Assembly (NCBI RefSeq): GCF_001949145.1
Contig: NW_019091529.1
Span: 412,804-476,803 of the forward strand
Source of the DNA: Acanthaster planci
Lineage: Eukaryota; Echinodermata; Asteroidea; Valvatida; Acanthasteridae
Direction: 5' to 3'
DNA length: 64,000 nt
Shown: piece after piece, positions 26,482 through 40,000 of the stretch
How positions within the stretch are numbered: position 1 is the first letter of the stretch
How the letters are laid out: each line of letters begins with the position of its first letter
Translations under genes and position numbers: made by a program
Notes under the pieces: model-generated
What the model saw: the letters and a program-made list of their open reading frames with translations, nothing else
What the model was told of the DNA's origin: nothing
The model's database searches: none

Positions 26482-28834
26482 CCCATTGCAACCGACGAGA
26501 TCGATCATGAGTACAGGAAGATAGTATCTTAACAAGGGGAGGGGGCATTGGATTCTGTTCGATAAGCGTGTGTGTTTTCACAAATATGCACATTTGTGCT
26601 AAATTCTTAACAAAGGGAACATGCCCCATCACTCCAATAAAGATATTTCATCATACGACCACAGCAATTGATGTACAATAGTATTTTCAATTGTTTGTTT
26701 GGCGAGGGCAACATTCAACATCTTCGATAAAGTTCGTGCTGTGACACTAAAGGCCTATTTTGTTCTTGTTCTAAATTCTTACACGCCAAAAATATAAAAA
26801 CCATTTTACAATTACCTTATTTTTTCACTTCGCCTGCCACAATACTTGTCAAATTGTGAAGCCTTGGTGAAAATGAAAGTAGAATACACACCATCAACGC
26901 ATTTGTATCATAGGTGGAAGAGGTTCGCATTCACGATTTGACAAATACTGCAACAATCAATCACAAGATGTAGACTCACGACGTGGTAGGCTTGGACCCA
27001 CTTGTTAATTAATTAGACTGGATTGAAAGCTTTGACAAAATACACTGGACACGTGTAAAATATGTACTAATGCCAGCATTGATTGCTCGCACATCGAATC
27101 TTCATTAATTAATTATCTCAGTAAATGCCTCCATGGGTAAATTTTCTGACAAATGGAAGTAAACATCACAGTGATTTGTGTGTTGTTTACTCTTAAGCAA
27201 ATCTACAGGAATATCGGTACTGGAAGATTGTTTCCCTTTAAGGCCGTGTCAGAGAAGGGCGATTCTATAATCTATGACTATGGCATTGCACAAAACATCA
27301 ACTACTACCTAAGGTCTAAAGTGGTTTTATCAACTTAAAAGTCTCTTATACAACTTGAGATTCGTCTTTCTAGCTGAAAAAAATAACGACAATTTTAAAT
27401 TGCGTTTTCTTCGTCGCTGAGGACGAACCTTGTTATGTTGACATCTTCTTGACATGTTTGGAGTGCAATTTGAAAGTGGGAACTCTTTCTTCACGGTCAT
27501 TACCTTATTTCGAAGGAAGGAAAGCTTAGTACAAGAACAAAATTCTATTAAAAAAACAAACGTTTCATTGCAATGTGTACTCTTTCAAACTTCTTTTCTG
27601 AAACTACAGGTCTATTTTATCTCATTATCCCGTCATTTGTTGAGTGTAATTTATTCATAATTGCACGCGTGACATTAACATAAAGTCAGAAACTCTTTAA
27701 GCTTTCGTATGCATTTCCTAATGTCTAATAAGCTACATAGATATTTTCTTTTCTTCCGATACTGCTTTGATGAAACTTAACACTTCAGCCAGACAAGCAT
27801 CCCGAAGCAATTCACAGAGGATGTATCAAACACGATGTACTATTAAATTATTCATATCAACAGTGCAATTTGCTTTTGGCGGATTTCTGAAGATCTCAGC
27901 TCTCTGGACACTAATCGGATTGATAAATTTTGTTTCACACGACAGTCAGGCGCATCGGAGACATCAAATTTATTATTGTAAGCCAAGATGCCTTTTGCGA
28001 TGAGTGCTACACCCAAAAAGTAATAGGCAAGAGTTTGAAAAACAAACTGAGTTAAAGTCTCCTGGGTGAAATGTTCTCTTAATCTCAACGTAAATTAATT
28101 ACTTGAATTGACTTGTGGAGACTCAATAAACTTTAAACTTTCTTTCTGAAAAAGATGATGATAACATTAGACAAATAAAGGGAAAGTCTTAATGCTCATA
28201 TCAGACTAGTTTGGTCAAAATTTGGATACAATCTGCATCTTCTGTCACTGGATGTAAAAACGTTAACAAGAATGTCGAAACACTTCACACCTGAAGTTCG
28301 TGCCGCAAAATAAAATTACACGAGAATTAAGCCCTTCACTTTGAATTCCTTTGATAAAATTTAAACTGTAGCCAAACAGCACAAGGTGGGACTGATTTGC
28401 CTGCACAAGGCCCAGCAAAAATCGTCTTCTGTTGTACGACTTCGCTATAATTACTTCTCGTAGACTCGCATAGGCTGTAGCTATAATTGTGCTGCCAATG
28501 ACGCTCTTGATCGCTTGCGGCAAACCTCGGTGTTTATGGCTGGACGGATAACGATGCATTCTGATTCAATTTCAGTCGAGGCACATCAGGGCATGCACTT
28601 TGGGGCCCTGCAAGTATCTGCATACAAATAAAACTAACAAGAAAGGGATGTTCCATGAAAATGTTGCAATTGTTGAGGTGATGTTTATAGGAATTTTCAC
28701 TTCCATTGGAAAAAGGCACGGTGCTGAAAATTTCGAAGATAACTTTGCCATAGGCAGTTTGAATAAATATTTGGCATGAGTTCTTGTTACAAAAAAGTTT
28801 GTATCTATTCCTGAAACTATAAAGGAATTGCTAT

Positions 28835-28868
28835 TTCATTTTGTTTTGTTTTGTTTTGTTTTGTTTTT
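28835..28868. repeat. (TTTTG)n microsatellite
   Basis: There are five to six tandem TTTTG units on the plus strand. The open frames running through it are artefacts of the repeat. Confidence 0.85.
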
Positions 28869-30049
28869 GTTCCAATCTCTCAGCTCCCGTTCTTCTATCA
28901 GAATCTGGTTCAAAATGTAAAGGTTTGGGATACCTCACTTGCGACCTCTCGACTACGGCAACTAAGGGCATGCTCCCCAAGGAAATATTTGAAAGGGGCC
29001 TTAAATCCTGCAATTTTGTGCATTTTAATTAAATGTCCATAAAGAAGAATCCAAGAATCCCATGACAGCTTTTCAGCAAGGTTTTTTTCAAAGATTTCAA
29101 AAGGGCGTTTGTTCAAAAACCCAGACCTCCCCAATGTTCTTAAAGGCTTTTGAACTCACAAACGTTAAATTAGTATGAAAATCTCTTTAAGAGAAGGGAA
29201 GTAGTCTTGTTCCTTTAAAAAAGAAACTGCATACATTGTGTAGTTCTGTTTAAGTATTCTCCTTTATTTTGATAGACTAATCGGAGGAAACGCCACAACT
29301 GCGGTAACACAACACTTTAAAGCGCGTACTTTAAGGTGGATGCGCGAGGGCTTTTGACGAATAGCGACACCTTATGGGTCGAAAAGGCAAGTAGTCTGCG
29401 CGTGCAACCTATCTATGAGTGATGTGCCACCGCGTTGTAGAATTAGCCTTATTCGCAAGTCGGTCATGTTGAATTGAAAGCAGGATTAACTTTTAGTTGT
29501 GGGAACCTTAGAATAAACATGAAAGCAATGAAACAAAATGTCATTTATGCCAATGAATAATTTAAAACGTGAACATGAGGCACAGAACCCCAAATTTTCT
29601 ACCACCCTCCCATTTGACAGATTACATTAAGTCATAAAATTTCTAGGGACACAATCGAAAATGGCTTCCCTGTAAATATGGTCTATTACACTATACTCGT
29701 CTCGTTTAGTTCCTCATTCCTGATATCCAGTTGAACTAAGGATTTGTCCGGCTGTGGCTGCCGTCAAAACTAAAATGTTGGTGGCCATCGCTCGAATAGC
29801 GTTCTTAACCTTTTGACATTTGATGAAGGACAACGGTAGGAAGTGCAGTGATGTAGTTCAATGGGCTGATCAGAGGAGGGATTCTGTGGTGGTACGGTGG
29901 CCCCACTCTTTAGCACCGTTCATTAAATGCGAGGCGTACCTGCATTCTTGCATATCACAAGGGAGAAGAGGCATACCCAATTTAACGCCCCCATACCAAC
30001 TACCAACACGGTCTCATCGGAGATAAGACTGTAATTTTAGATACCAAAT
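28869..30049. other. gene-free stretch
   Basis: I see nothing that reads as an exon, RNA gene or repeat family. Short open frames on both strands lack family resemblance. Confidence 0.5.
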
Positions 30050-30054
30050 TGAAG

Positions 30055-30332
30055 TCAGGTTGGCGTAGTGGTTCTTTCCTCGCTTTCCACCTCTACGTCC
30101 TGAGTTCAAATCCAGGCCCGGTCCACATGTGGATTGGGTTTTTAGTCCCTACCTGATTCCGTGGGTTTTACCCAGAATACCCCTCTGGGGTTTTCCTCCC
30201 ACCTCTAAAACTGTAACTGCTTCTCGTTGTCTCCCTTTCTACAGGTTTCTTCAGGCTTTGCGAGCTACAGTGCCTAAGGCGCTTTTGAGCATCCTTGGTG
30301 TCATTACCAGAAATATATAAAAATAATAACCA
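30055..30332 (+). mobile_element. tRNA-derived SINE
   Basis: The head has RNA polymerase III promoter boxes in tRNA arrangement: box A TGGCGTAGTGG (30061-30071) and box B GTTCAAATC (30104-30112), 32 bp apart. A body of about 150 bp follows. The 3' part reads GCGCTTTTGAGCAT then ATATATAAA, a decayed form of the tail shared by many SINEs and LINEs of aquatic animals (GCGCCTTGAGCA...GCGCTATATAAAT). The end is an AT-rich tail (AAAAATAATAA). No cloverleaf can be closed, so it is not a tRNA gene. Flanking duplications were not found and the copy looks old. Confidence 0.7.
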
Positions 30333-33300
30333 TGGAGGAGTATTTTATCCTAGCAATTATGTCCATATCCCATTGGACGACACACTGCTTGTGTCTGTAC
30401 AGCTCTGGTCCAAAGTTGACTCAAGTACTTTCGTGAAATGTGTACATGTACTTGAATGGGCTTTTGCGCGAGTGCTGGGTGCACAGTGCCTCAACCCTGT
30501 CCACCGTCTTTGTGAGCAGGTACTTGTGCTTAGAACCAAAATCTAGTTTAATGTCCTTTTGTAAGGCACATTGTTGCAATTCTCTATACTGAATTCGGAA
30601 TAACAGGCGTGTACGTTGATGAAAAAAGTTAAGCATAGAAAACACTTTTTCCTTTAAGTACAAATTCCTCTTTATGTCCGTTTGCTTAGTTATGTTTCCA
30701 ATTAGATGGATTAAATATATCTTGTTTAACGCTATCCCTTCATTGCATTTCTGATTATCAGAATTTTGATTCAGAATTACTTCCTTCAAACACGATTAAG
30801 ATGAGCAGCTCCAGTGTTTGGCATGTTTATTCAATATGGTTGCAAATCACATCGGAGTGTTTACTGGCTACAGCATAGAATAACTGATCGAGACAGCTCC
30901 GATCAGTTGCTACCATCCATTAAACACTGATGTCATGTTTCGCCTAGGCATATACAAAAAGTAAGACATGACAGCTTTCTGTCCATCCTCACATTAAAAC
31001 CACGTAGTCTGTATATTCAGTTGAGAGTAATTTTTAATTTGTAAATGTCTATTTATATAGTAACTGTGAGAAATCATCTAAAAATGTGCTGCTATTATCG
31101 TAAGAACACTAAATAAAATGAAATTAAACCCTCGCATTAATTTCAATCCAGGAAGTTGGAAGAAGACAGCTAAACGGCTATTACTTTTATAAACACAAAA
31201 CAATCTACACGTGACTTTTTGCATACTTTCATGCTTGGTTGGGAGTTTCAGATTAATGCAACTTTTGAAGTTCTCCACGAATATCGAATTTTACGATGCT
31301 CATCTACTGGAGCCATAACGGCTATAGCAAGCATCATGCATTGCATGAAGTACACGTTTCAATAATAAACACCCACACCCGGGCAAAAGAAATGTGCCCG
31401 TAAATAGGGGCCGTACAACATACAAAATGTCCAAATTGTGTTTTTGCCGTTTGGAGAGTGCTTTCATCAGCACGGGTTTATTGGCCCTGTAGCTCTCGCT
31501 CTCGATTGCCCCTCCTGACGGATAGCCCCCATATTTTACGGGGATATGGGGCTTTTTGGATTTTATTCGGCTAACAACTTCGCAGACGGCTTATGCATGT
31601 TGCAAAATTCAGACTGACAAAACGTTGAGTTGCATCAGACTGCTTTCAGCAGTTCAGAATGAATGTATTTCAATTGATGTAGTTTTATCTGCTGTCCTAC
31701 AAACTCACAGGAAAAAATGGAGACTTATTTTTTTGGCAAAATTTCGACACATTAAACGTAAAACAGTAAAACAAAATGCTTGTTCCCGTCTGGATATTTT
31801 GTGTTTGCTTGTTTACCTTCATTATCCTTAAGATTTTCGTCTGAGCAAAGACATATACATTTTGTTGTCAAATGTGTTGGTGTGCATATCATAAGTTTAG
31901 ATGGTGAAAAATACATCGTTCATTTTCGTTCTGTTTCACGACGAGTGTGTAGAGACTTCTTTTAATCTGAAGAATTACCTATGCTTTGACGTCGCATTTG
32001 CCCAAGAAGCCTGATTCCACGACATAAAAAAGTCGTCTGGTCTTGCGTAGATCTTCGAAGTAGTTTTCTGATTGGCTTTTGAAACCAGACGCGCCAATCT
32101 CATTTGTAAGGTAATCCAATTTCGTGCACAACACGCTACCAACATAAATCTCCTGCTAATAATATGACTCCTGTGACTCTGTGGGCTGGTGATGGGGAAT
32201 TGAGGAAAGCATCCCAATAAGACCGGGCAAAACGTTTTTTCGACGATACATCGAATGCAAAAACAAACAGTCGGAAAGTGTCTTCGACTGTCGGTCATTC
32301 ACAGTAGGTATGCAGTAAAATCTCCTTAAAAAAATATTAGTCCCATATAAAAGTCTCTGATAAGTCAAATACCCTAAGTAACTCGTACTTTCAGAGCTAA
32401 AAATAAGTTACAAAACTCCACATCAGAGCCCCTAGTTTCTACAGACTATTTCCGTTGCTTTCGCAACTGCTACACAACAGATTACAATACCGATAAGGTC
32501 CGGATAACTGCGGTGCCTGACAGTTCACACTGCTAAATGTATCGAGCACAAGTTGAGATTATTGGCGATTATGGCGGGGTGAGATTCCGCACTGTCTTCA
32601 CATTTCCTTAAAAACTTTCACCATTAAATTGGTCTACTCGACTCAGGAAAATTGCTGTCAGTCTGATCGAATTTTATTTTCATTTTTTCCTTTACCCTCT
32701 TATGTTATTACTGGGTACACAGCCTGACTGTCAGTCTGCATCATCAAGGATGCACTGGTGCCATAGAGAAGCCAGCTCTCGTGGCTGTATTTTGAGTCAG
32801 TCCAATTAATTAAGATGGCCGTGCTCCGACTGAGAGGGGCTTATGATGTCACTTTGAAGGGGTAGAGGAGGATGTTTGCTCTTTCATCAATCATTGTGCT
32901 GCTGACGAATCACTTGATAAATAGTGACAGTAATCTTGCCGTGCAAAAAACCCAGAGTTTTAAGGCATGCGGTTGGCTTTGAACAGCGACTCCATACATT
33001 TAACAGCAACATCAAGCAAAATTTGCTTTTTGTTTTTCGTTAAAATATGCGTCGTTTTAGAGGCATACTTGATGAATCCGCACCGAAATATAGGCCTATT
33101 ACTTTAATCTCTAAAAAAGGTTTTCCCTGCTTGTGTGTTTAGTTTTAGCAAGAAATAAAGCTGCTCTTTCAATCTTTATTCAATATAGTTTCGTTCGGTT
33201 GAATGAACAGTGAATGAATGAATTAATCCTTGGAATTTAGGTGTTCCCTCTTGCCCGCAGTCACGTGTTCCTTTCTTACAACACATTGTTGTATATCTCT

Positions 33301-34603
33301 ATATAAAAGCGCATTATTGGTAATGATAACCAGTTCAGGGGCTCCACTTATGCTTCTGCTTTGTATATCCCTCTGGGCTTTGGCACTACTATTGCATGAA
33401 GTCATTCCGAAAAATTAGAGATTATTTTCCCCATTTTTAACGGTAAATGTAATCTGGTTTATATGAAGCCAGCGATCTTGGAATTAACGAGCAAAAAAAA
33501 TTTACAGCCCAAGGCACAAAGAAATTGAACATTTCATGTTTTGGGTGAAGCGAAAATTTTCAGTAAAGTCTTGGAATTTTAACAAACCGGTGACTTGAAA
33601 GGGTACTGAAGCCATTCAGCCGGCTAGTTATAGTCTAAGACAGCCGTACACACTCTAGCACATGTGAAAGAACTTTACTTTGGATACTTCTCAACTTCAG
33701 GCAGCACAGTGTGGACGTAGGACTGAAAGATTAGATGATTAAGATAAAGCTAAGACAGGTCCAATTGCAAGGTTCTATTTCTAACGCTTCTGTTAATGAA
33801 CAACACACAAACACTGCCTTTTTTCCGTACCTTTCCTGTATACTCTTTGTTTAGTATCAGATGCATTGTGAAACCCTCTCCATTGCTGTATAATAAAACC
33901 TCAAAAAATACCTTTCACGGGATCCACTCAGTTTTCATTTAATAACATCAGACTATTTCATCCAGAAGAGTGCAGCGAAGGCGCTAGCTCTCAAAACTCC
34001 TCAACGTCAACAAACTGGTATCCCTGCCTAGTTTTGACTAAAACAAACACGAACTTCTACATTAACCTTTTACTTCACATCTTTAGTGAAATGTCGTTCA
34101 AAAAACCGCCAAATTGCAACGTGGAAATATTCCCTTCAGATTATCTGCGATAAGAGGTTAACGATGCTCTACACTGAACGTTTGCGTTTCTAAATGATCT
34201 CATCTTTTTTTTCATATTCACTGCTGCTGCAAGATTGTAATCTCAAACTTTTTATAGTATCCTTACTTTTTCAGATCTTTTTAACAACTTGCACAAGATG
34301 CAAAAAATACTGTACTGGATAGAAGAGGAAATTCTAAACTGAGCGAACAGTTAGTGATGTTGGTAACTTAACAAGTGTAGCTACTAAATTTAGAACGTTG
34401 CATACGGGTAATTCCAGATATTAGGGGTCCAAAAGTGTGACTATTTTTGTGTCCCTGTTACATCTGACCTTTTTTTATTTGACATGGAAATATCCCCAGA
34501 TTTGATTTCAAACTATTACTGTTTGTTTGACTGGTAATTTTCATTAATATGTCACTCTTGGACATTACGAAATGTGTTCTGAACTTACAAAATCATATTT
34601 CAG
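30333..34603. other. gene-free stretch
   Basis: No exon or RNA gene is recognised. It holds a GC hairpin followed by T5 at 31524-31557. The longest frame (minus, about 31975-32298) matches no family I know and has no clear splice flanks. Confidence 0.5.
31524..31557. repeat. hairpin followed by T-run
   Basis: AGCCCC(C)ATAT pairs with ATATGGGGCT across a 9-nt loop, with one bulged C, and TTTTT follows. It resembles a bacterial terminator in shape, but in this nuclear context that is probably chance. Confidence 0.4.
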
Positions 34604-34717
34604 ATGTGTTTAGGTTCAGGTTTTCTCGTGATCCATGCCAGCGTCAAGACACCTTTCTATGATGAACGAAACGTGAAGACACCTTGGCGTTTCGATTCAA
34701 CTCATAGTCATACTTAC

Positions 34718-34806
34718 TTGCACAATCTGCCTCTGGCGGGCGTCGGGCCATGTACACCTTGCATAAACATGCAACCGTGGCCTCATGTTTCCGCCAGAGT
34801 TCCGGG
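34718..34806 (-). other. candidate small exon overlapping a fold-back; coding status unknown
   Basis: On the minus strand a pyrimidine-rich acceptor (CTCATTTCTACAG) precedes 89 nt of GC-rich sequence, and the consensus donor GTAAGTAT follows at 34717. Two frames stay open across it and neither resembles a known protein. On the opposite strand 34604-34822 is also bounded by TTTCAG and GTGAGC with one open frame. Both readings overlap a hairpin (arms CTCTGGCGG 34731-34739 and CCGCCAGAG 34791-34799). It could be a non-coding 5' exon of a minus-strand gene such as the cholinergic locus, but that is a guess. Confidence 0.25.
34731..34799. repeat. 69-nt fold-back with three stems in register
   Basis: CTCTGGCGG pairs with CCGCCAGAG (outer), GGCCA with TGGCC (middle), and TTGCAT with ATGCAA around the loop AAAC (inner). 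That gives twenty pairs over 69 nt. It may be a decayed palindromic element or a structured transcript. Confidence 0.45.
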
Positions 34807-34822
34807 CTGTAGAAATGAGAGG

Positions 34823-36480
34823 TGAGCATGCGCATTGCCTCAAGCGCTGGCAGGAAAGTTGAAAAAAATCTTTTAATGCGTTCTCAGCACTCGTGCTGCG
34901 ATATCACTTTTGTTGTGGAGGAAGTGTTGCTCATATCAAGTGCAACTACGTTTGTCTTTCGTTTGGTTGATGACTCCAGGCATATTAGCAGAACCGATGT
35001 ATATTGTTAAAGTAGCATAAATGCAGTCTGCATACACTGTGATGAAATCATGGGCGTCGCTAGGATTTTTATAGGGGAACACTTTTTGGCAGGGGGTGGA
35101 TTTCGGGTGAGGCGCTCTTTACCTTAAAAAAGATAAACCATTAACGACAGAAGTGGGTCTATTTTGCGCCAGTTGGTGATTTGCATCTCCCTTCATCTCA
35201 AGTTTTCATTTCTTTTGCTCCCCCCCTTCGTTTTTTTTCTTCCTTTTTATCAGGGGAAAGACGCAAGTGCCCCCTTGACCCTCCAATTTGACACCCATGG
35301 ATGTAAAATTCACCCCTTTGTATCGGCCGTTAAGGTTCCTAAAGAAATATGCATAGGCCTATAGGCCTAGGTGATTTTGCACACTTCATAAAGTACTTTA
35401 GAAATACTCCACCATACCTTTAAATACCGGGGCCGGGCTAATAAGTACCAAATGTTCTTTTGCTTTTTTTCTTTTTAGTTAATTTTCTAAGTTGCACCAA
35501 TTTTTTGACGCGCCTGAAACACAACCTACGTCCTCCAGTCTTCCGAATCTTCAAGTGGAGCCACAATTTACACTTGGCTTCAGTCAGACACGTTACCCGT
35601 TTTCATTAATTCAATAAGCGTATGTACGTGACCGACGCTTGTTGCCCACACACGTAGCTGAAAGGCTGCAGCTTTTGTTTCAGGAGACAAACATTTACCA
35701 GCATCGCCTTTTGTGACGCTGCCGCAATGTCAACTTGCAGCTCATGGATTGCCCAGTCTGCACCGAAAAGATACCATGCCCACCAATCATGGTGAATCAT
35801 GACTCGTGTTAATTTAGGCTAACACAATGCCTTAGTAAGTTGACCCTTACGGCGTAAAACGAAATTAGAGGAATCAGGGTTGTAAAACTTAAAAAATCAA
35901 ATTTGGAAAACCTCTTAGCTAAACTTCTTTTTTTGGCATCAGGAACCTTCGATGTCATTTATCGTTTACCTATAAATAGATTCGAAATATCAATATTATT
36001 ATTCCTGCAATCAAAAGGAAATTGTAATCATAGGAAGACAAATCATAACTTCGGGGTCTTTTAGTCTTATCTGCATATTTTTTTCCTGCCACCCCTTTCC
36101 CCATCCTCTATAAAACTGCTAAGCCATCTATTTTGTAGTACATTATGAAGTACATGATAATGATGAATTCTTCAAAGCATCGTGAATAGCGCCTATACGG
36201 CGTGGAAGACGAGCAGGCCTACTTTATTATTCATCTTCGTTTGTTATTCGTTTTGCTATGCTACGTTTGTTTGTATTTATTTTGTGTTCTTCGCTTTTGC
36301 TTTAATTTTCGGACATTACCATATGTTTGGTGTGTGTCATCTACGTGGCTTTTCTACAAGTTGTAGTAAAGCCCTTGTTTTGTTAAGACTTTTTTTCCGT
36401 TTATAGTTTTCTTCTTTTTCTCTCAAAATTACATAAAATTTGTTCATGATTGTACCAGACAGCACTTTCAAAACTGTTGT
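34823..36480. other. gene-free stretch
   Basis: I see no exon or RNA gene. It contains two adjacent TAGGCCTA octamers at 35354-35369 and T-rich runs near 35230-35250. Confidence 0.5.
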
Positions 36481-36489
36481 AAACCCTGA

Positions 36490-37056
36490 ATCTTAATCAA
36501 CTTAACCCAAGTTAAAACTTCTATCTTAATTAAACTTACCCAAGTTAAAAACTTTGTTGTTTTCAATGGCCAATATCTGTGGAACTACAAGTCCAACTTA
36601 ACTTTGTTTGATATGATGCAACGTACGTCATGATGACGTCATCACTTTATTTTACTTTTCTTTTCGACCTATCTACTAAGCAAAACAAGATTTTTAGAAA
36701 TGCTTTTCTCGAAACCGTTAAAAGCCAAGTAGATTATGCACCCTTCGCAGAAATTTGACACCATGATGACGTCATCAAAAACTATGATTATTTAGCAGTT
36801 AACGGAACGTGTGATCTTCTTGAAGCCTAATGGGGAAAATATTTTATGTCCTATCGTTGCAAATACGAAATTGCATCATGATCACGTCATCATTATTTAT
36901 AAATATCTATATATTTAAAAATTTTCCTCCACTCCTTTTGTTTTCTTCCAGTACTAATTTTAGCACTCTCCGCAGTCAAACTACTTTTAAACTTTACATA
37001 TAAAGTTTTTTAAGATTACAAGCATGAATTGCAATGGCGTCGTGATGACAACATCA
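36490..37056. repeat. decayed tandem repeat with CRE-like palindromes
   Basis: It opens with a 31-32 bp direct duplication (36490-36520 and 36523-36554, ATCTTAAT...CCCAAGTTAAAA). Four copies of a 14-bp palindrome follow: TGATGACGTCATCA at 36631-36644 and 36764-36777 (both exact), TGATCACGTCATCA at 36879-36892, and a two-mismatch copy at 37043-37056. The spacings are 133, 115 and 164 bp. The core TGACGTCA is the CREB/ATF site. It may be a transposon-derived or satellite repeat rather than a planned enhancer. Confidence 0.55.
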
Positions 37057-40000
37057 AGCGAGTTTACATCGATTTTTAAATTTTGACCGACCCCTGTCAA
37101 TACATTGTACACGATTTTTCTTACTTTAAAGTCTTCAAAGAGAATGTCCAATTGTAATAAATTTTTGGTAGAAATCATTGATGTGTTAGACTTCCGAGGC
37201 ACTACACTATGTAGTCTATAAGACTTCCAAATAAAAACGAACAGGAAAGGTTTACGTAAGTCAGAAAATAAAAGCAATGAATCTTTGTAAAAATGGAATT
37301 TCAAAAGCTCTATCTCTTTTCAACGAATCCTACATGTTAACCAGAAATCCAATCGTGTTTGTAAATGTTAATAATTGACAAACGTGCTGGAAATCGATAA
37401 TCCGCTCTTTCTTAGGCGAATTGAAAATTGAAGGGTATACTTAATCTGCCTTCTCGTTTGTCGCCTGACGTTACATTTGAATAGGGATCTGTCCAAGCCA
37501 AAGCAAATCTTCTAGGACAGTGATGTTTAATTCATCATGCCTTTTTTGCCAAAAGGGAGATAACATTGCTGTATTAAACAGATACACCACGACACAGAAG
37601 CAAATTTTCTCATATATTTCGGATTTTAGAATATTTGGAAAGAAGATAAATATAAAAGCTTCTTTTGGAGACTTCAGTGACAGCATCCCGTGTAGCTTTA
37701 ACCTTTGGGTGCGCCAAAGTGACATAAAGTAAATAGATATTATTATCAGATTACAAGACATAATTCCTATTCGCTAATCGTCTTTCTCAAAGCTAAGTGG
37801 CAGATAGAATGATGATTAATTATCTTCCAAATACTTCTGTTGCAATTAACATCCGAGTTTTCATACCTTTAGATTTATTCCACTGAAACACAGGTTTTCA
37901 CTCTTAATTAACATGCTATGTTAATAGACCAGTACAATTATTATGAGCTAAGTATCAGCTCTGCGCGAATGAATATTTTATTTTCTCAGAGACAGTGCCC
38001 TGAACTCCCACCTTTAGCATTTTGGACGAGTCGAGTAAAACCATAATTCCCAGCAGATCCAATTTAGAGGCAGCCTCTTAATGAAATAAGCCCATAAAAT
38101 TTAATGTGCTTTGCCACGAGACATGGGGACATGAGAGAGCCGAACGCGGCAATCTGTTTAGGCGATGCTGCATTAGCCAGTTTAATTTGACTGCCGTTAG
38201 ATCAAGTCGGTAGCTACCGGTACCACTCCGGCTGCGGAACGCATAAAACTCAATGGCTGAAACTGGTACAGGAATGCACACCCCGACAAGTACTTTTATT
38301 GAAATTCCTGGCCAGATCTATTATTTAAAGCTTAAATGTTTCTTGTGAGTTATGTGCTTGAAATCATGTGTTAATTAATGTATCTACAGGTGTGTGGAAA
38401 GAGTTTGTTGCTGAGGTAACATTGTCATATTTCTTGGTAGTGGAAGTCTTTGAAGGTTTCGCTCTATGAACTAAATAACTACAGAAGAGGACAAAAATAG
38501 CAATGGCTAAACCACTACCCTCATTGTAGCACATGCAGTACAGATTTAAATGGCTCTCATGGCCCTGGAATAACATCCGTGATCTCCGAGTGCCAACACG
38601 TATACGGTCAACTGTGAACTGTGGTGATTAACACAGCATTCTCAAACCATGTTCAATTAAATTCCAGCAATTTAGAGTGGTCTGTAAACTTAACATGTAC
38701 GTACGTGTTATTACCAGTAGAATTTAGGACACTAAAGCTATCTTTTGTGCCAAGTAACCTTTAAAATCTATTTGGTGCATATTTCTAACATAGTTTGCAT
38801 CTAAATAGCAGCTTTTAAGTTACTGCAACTTTTTGTGCGGCAATAGTTGTAATGACTTTGTTTATTCCTCCGTTCGTTCCATGACAGTTCCTAATTACAT
38901 TGTTGTGTCTTTTAATTCTGGATGTGTACAGATTAAAAAATACAGAGGGCGCTTTTTACACTCATTGCACTGCCCGTGTATAATGATCGCTGTGGAAGCA
39001 GGTTTGCGTCTTTTACTGCAGCTATTGTGGTGAGACTCCAAGCACAGACTTTGGGAAAGTAGGAAAGGAGTACTTCAAAACGCCCTCTGGCTGCAAAACA
39101 AACTAGTCTGTTCCATGACCAATGATTGCCTGACGAATACTCTTGATAACATCTTAGGTCAGGTATTGCCCATAGATGTAAATAGATCATGACGCAACGT
39201 GGCGTGACTGTTAATGTACGTTGTCACTTTCAGAACATGTTGGAAACTCAAAAAATACGTAGAAAGGGAGCAACATTGTGTTGCATATGGAAACAACCTA
39301 AAGAGAAAATATATATCTATTATGCGTGCAGACACGACCGGGAATAACCGAACATCAACGATACTATCCGAATGTGGACGGGACGAGTTCGGAATATTTT
39401 GGCCATTTTGAGAAACTGGAGGACTTCCTTCAGATTTGGTCACGTGGGCATTGGGTGATACCAGACCCTTGATTGGGCGAGAATACGTGTACAGTAGTCG
39501 GAATCATCAGATCTGGTATCCAGACTTCAATCAAAATGACTGTGTCACCTGTCTGTTGGAACTATTTCAACATTTTCAAATAATCACACAACAAAAGGGG
39601 TCATTGGGATAGCAAACCCCAAGTGCGCGTCTGAAAAGTCGTCCACGGGGCTCAGCAACAGCATATTATTATTATTTGAAGGTAAAAATTAATGACCGGG
39701 CAAAATGAGACTACGCAGTCTAACAATCCCATCCCGCCTTGCACTAATGAGCAATGAGTAGCATATACCAAGATAATGTTATTGAACAACCTGTCTCAAG
39801 AAATAAACAGTCCACTTTAAAACTCACAAAGCAAGGGCAAACACTCATTTCAGGCTCCATGGATCTAATATATCACAGCCAACAGTGACTTATGAGCGTG
39901 GGCGTCAAACATAATACGTAAGCACAATCTTAGATCTGCGGACACCTCATAATAATATGTAACATTAGATATTTCATTATTTTACCTGTGGTAATTCCGA

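Larger units (their letters stand above)
10629..28834. other. 18 kb gene desert between VAChT and the SINE region
   Basis: I find no recognisable coding exon on either strand. Open frames are short, low in conserved character and without consistent splice flanks. Notable local features are a CpG-rich patch around 11540-11605 containing CGCGCGCGCGG, a perfect GC hairpin at 12362-12386, a GC-rich patch at about 20790-20960, and nested inverted repeats at 26401-26481. If VAChT shares its first exon with ChAT, part of this stretch may be their intron or regulatory sequence. Confidence 0.5.

Noticed and set aside
30055-30130. SINE head read as a true tRNA gene
   Set aside because: Acceptor and anticodon stems do not close, and it continues into a SINE body and tail.
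31524-31557. Rho-independent-type terminator
   Set aside because: The window is animal nuclear DNA with no bacterial-type transcription units; it is kept only as a hairpin.
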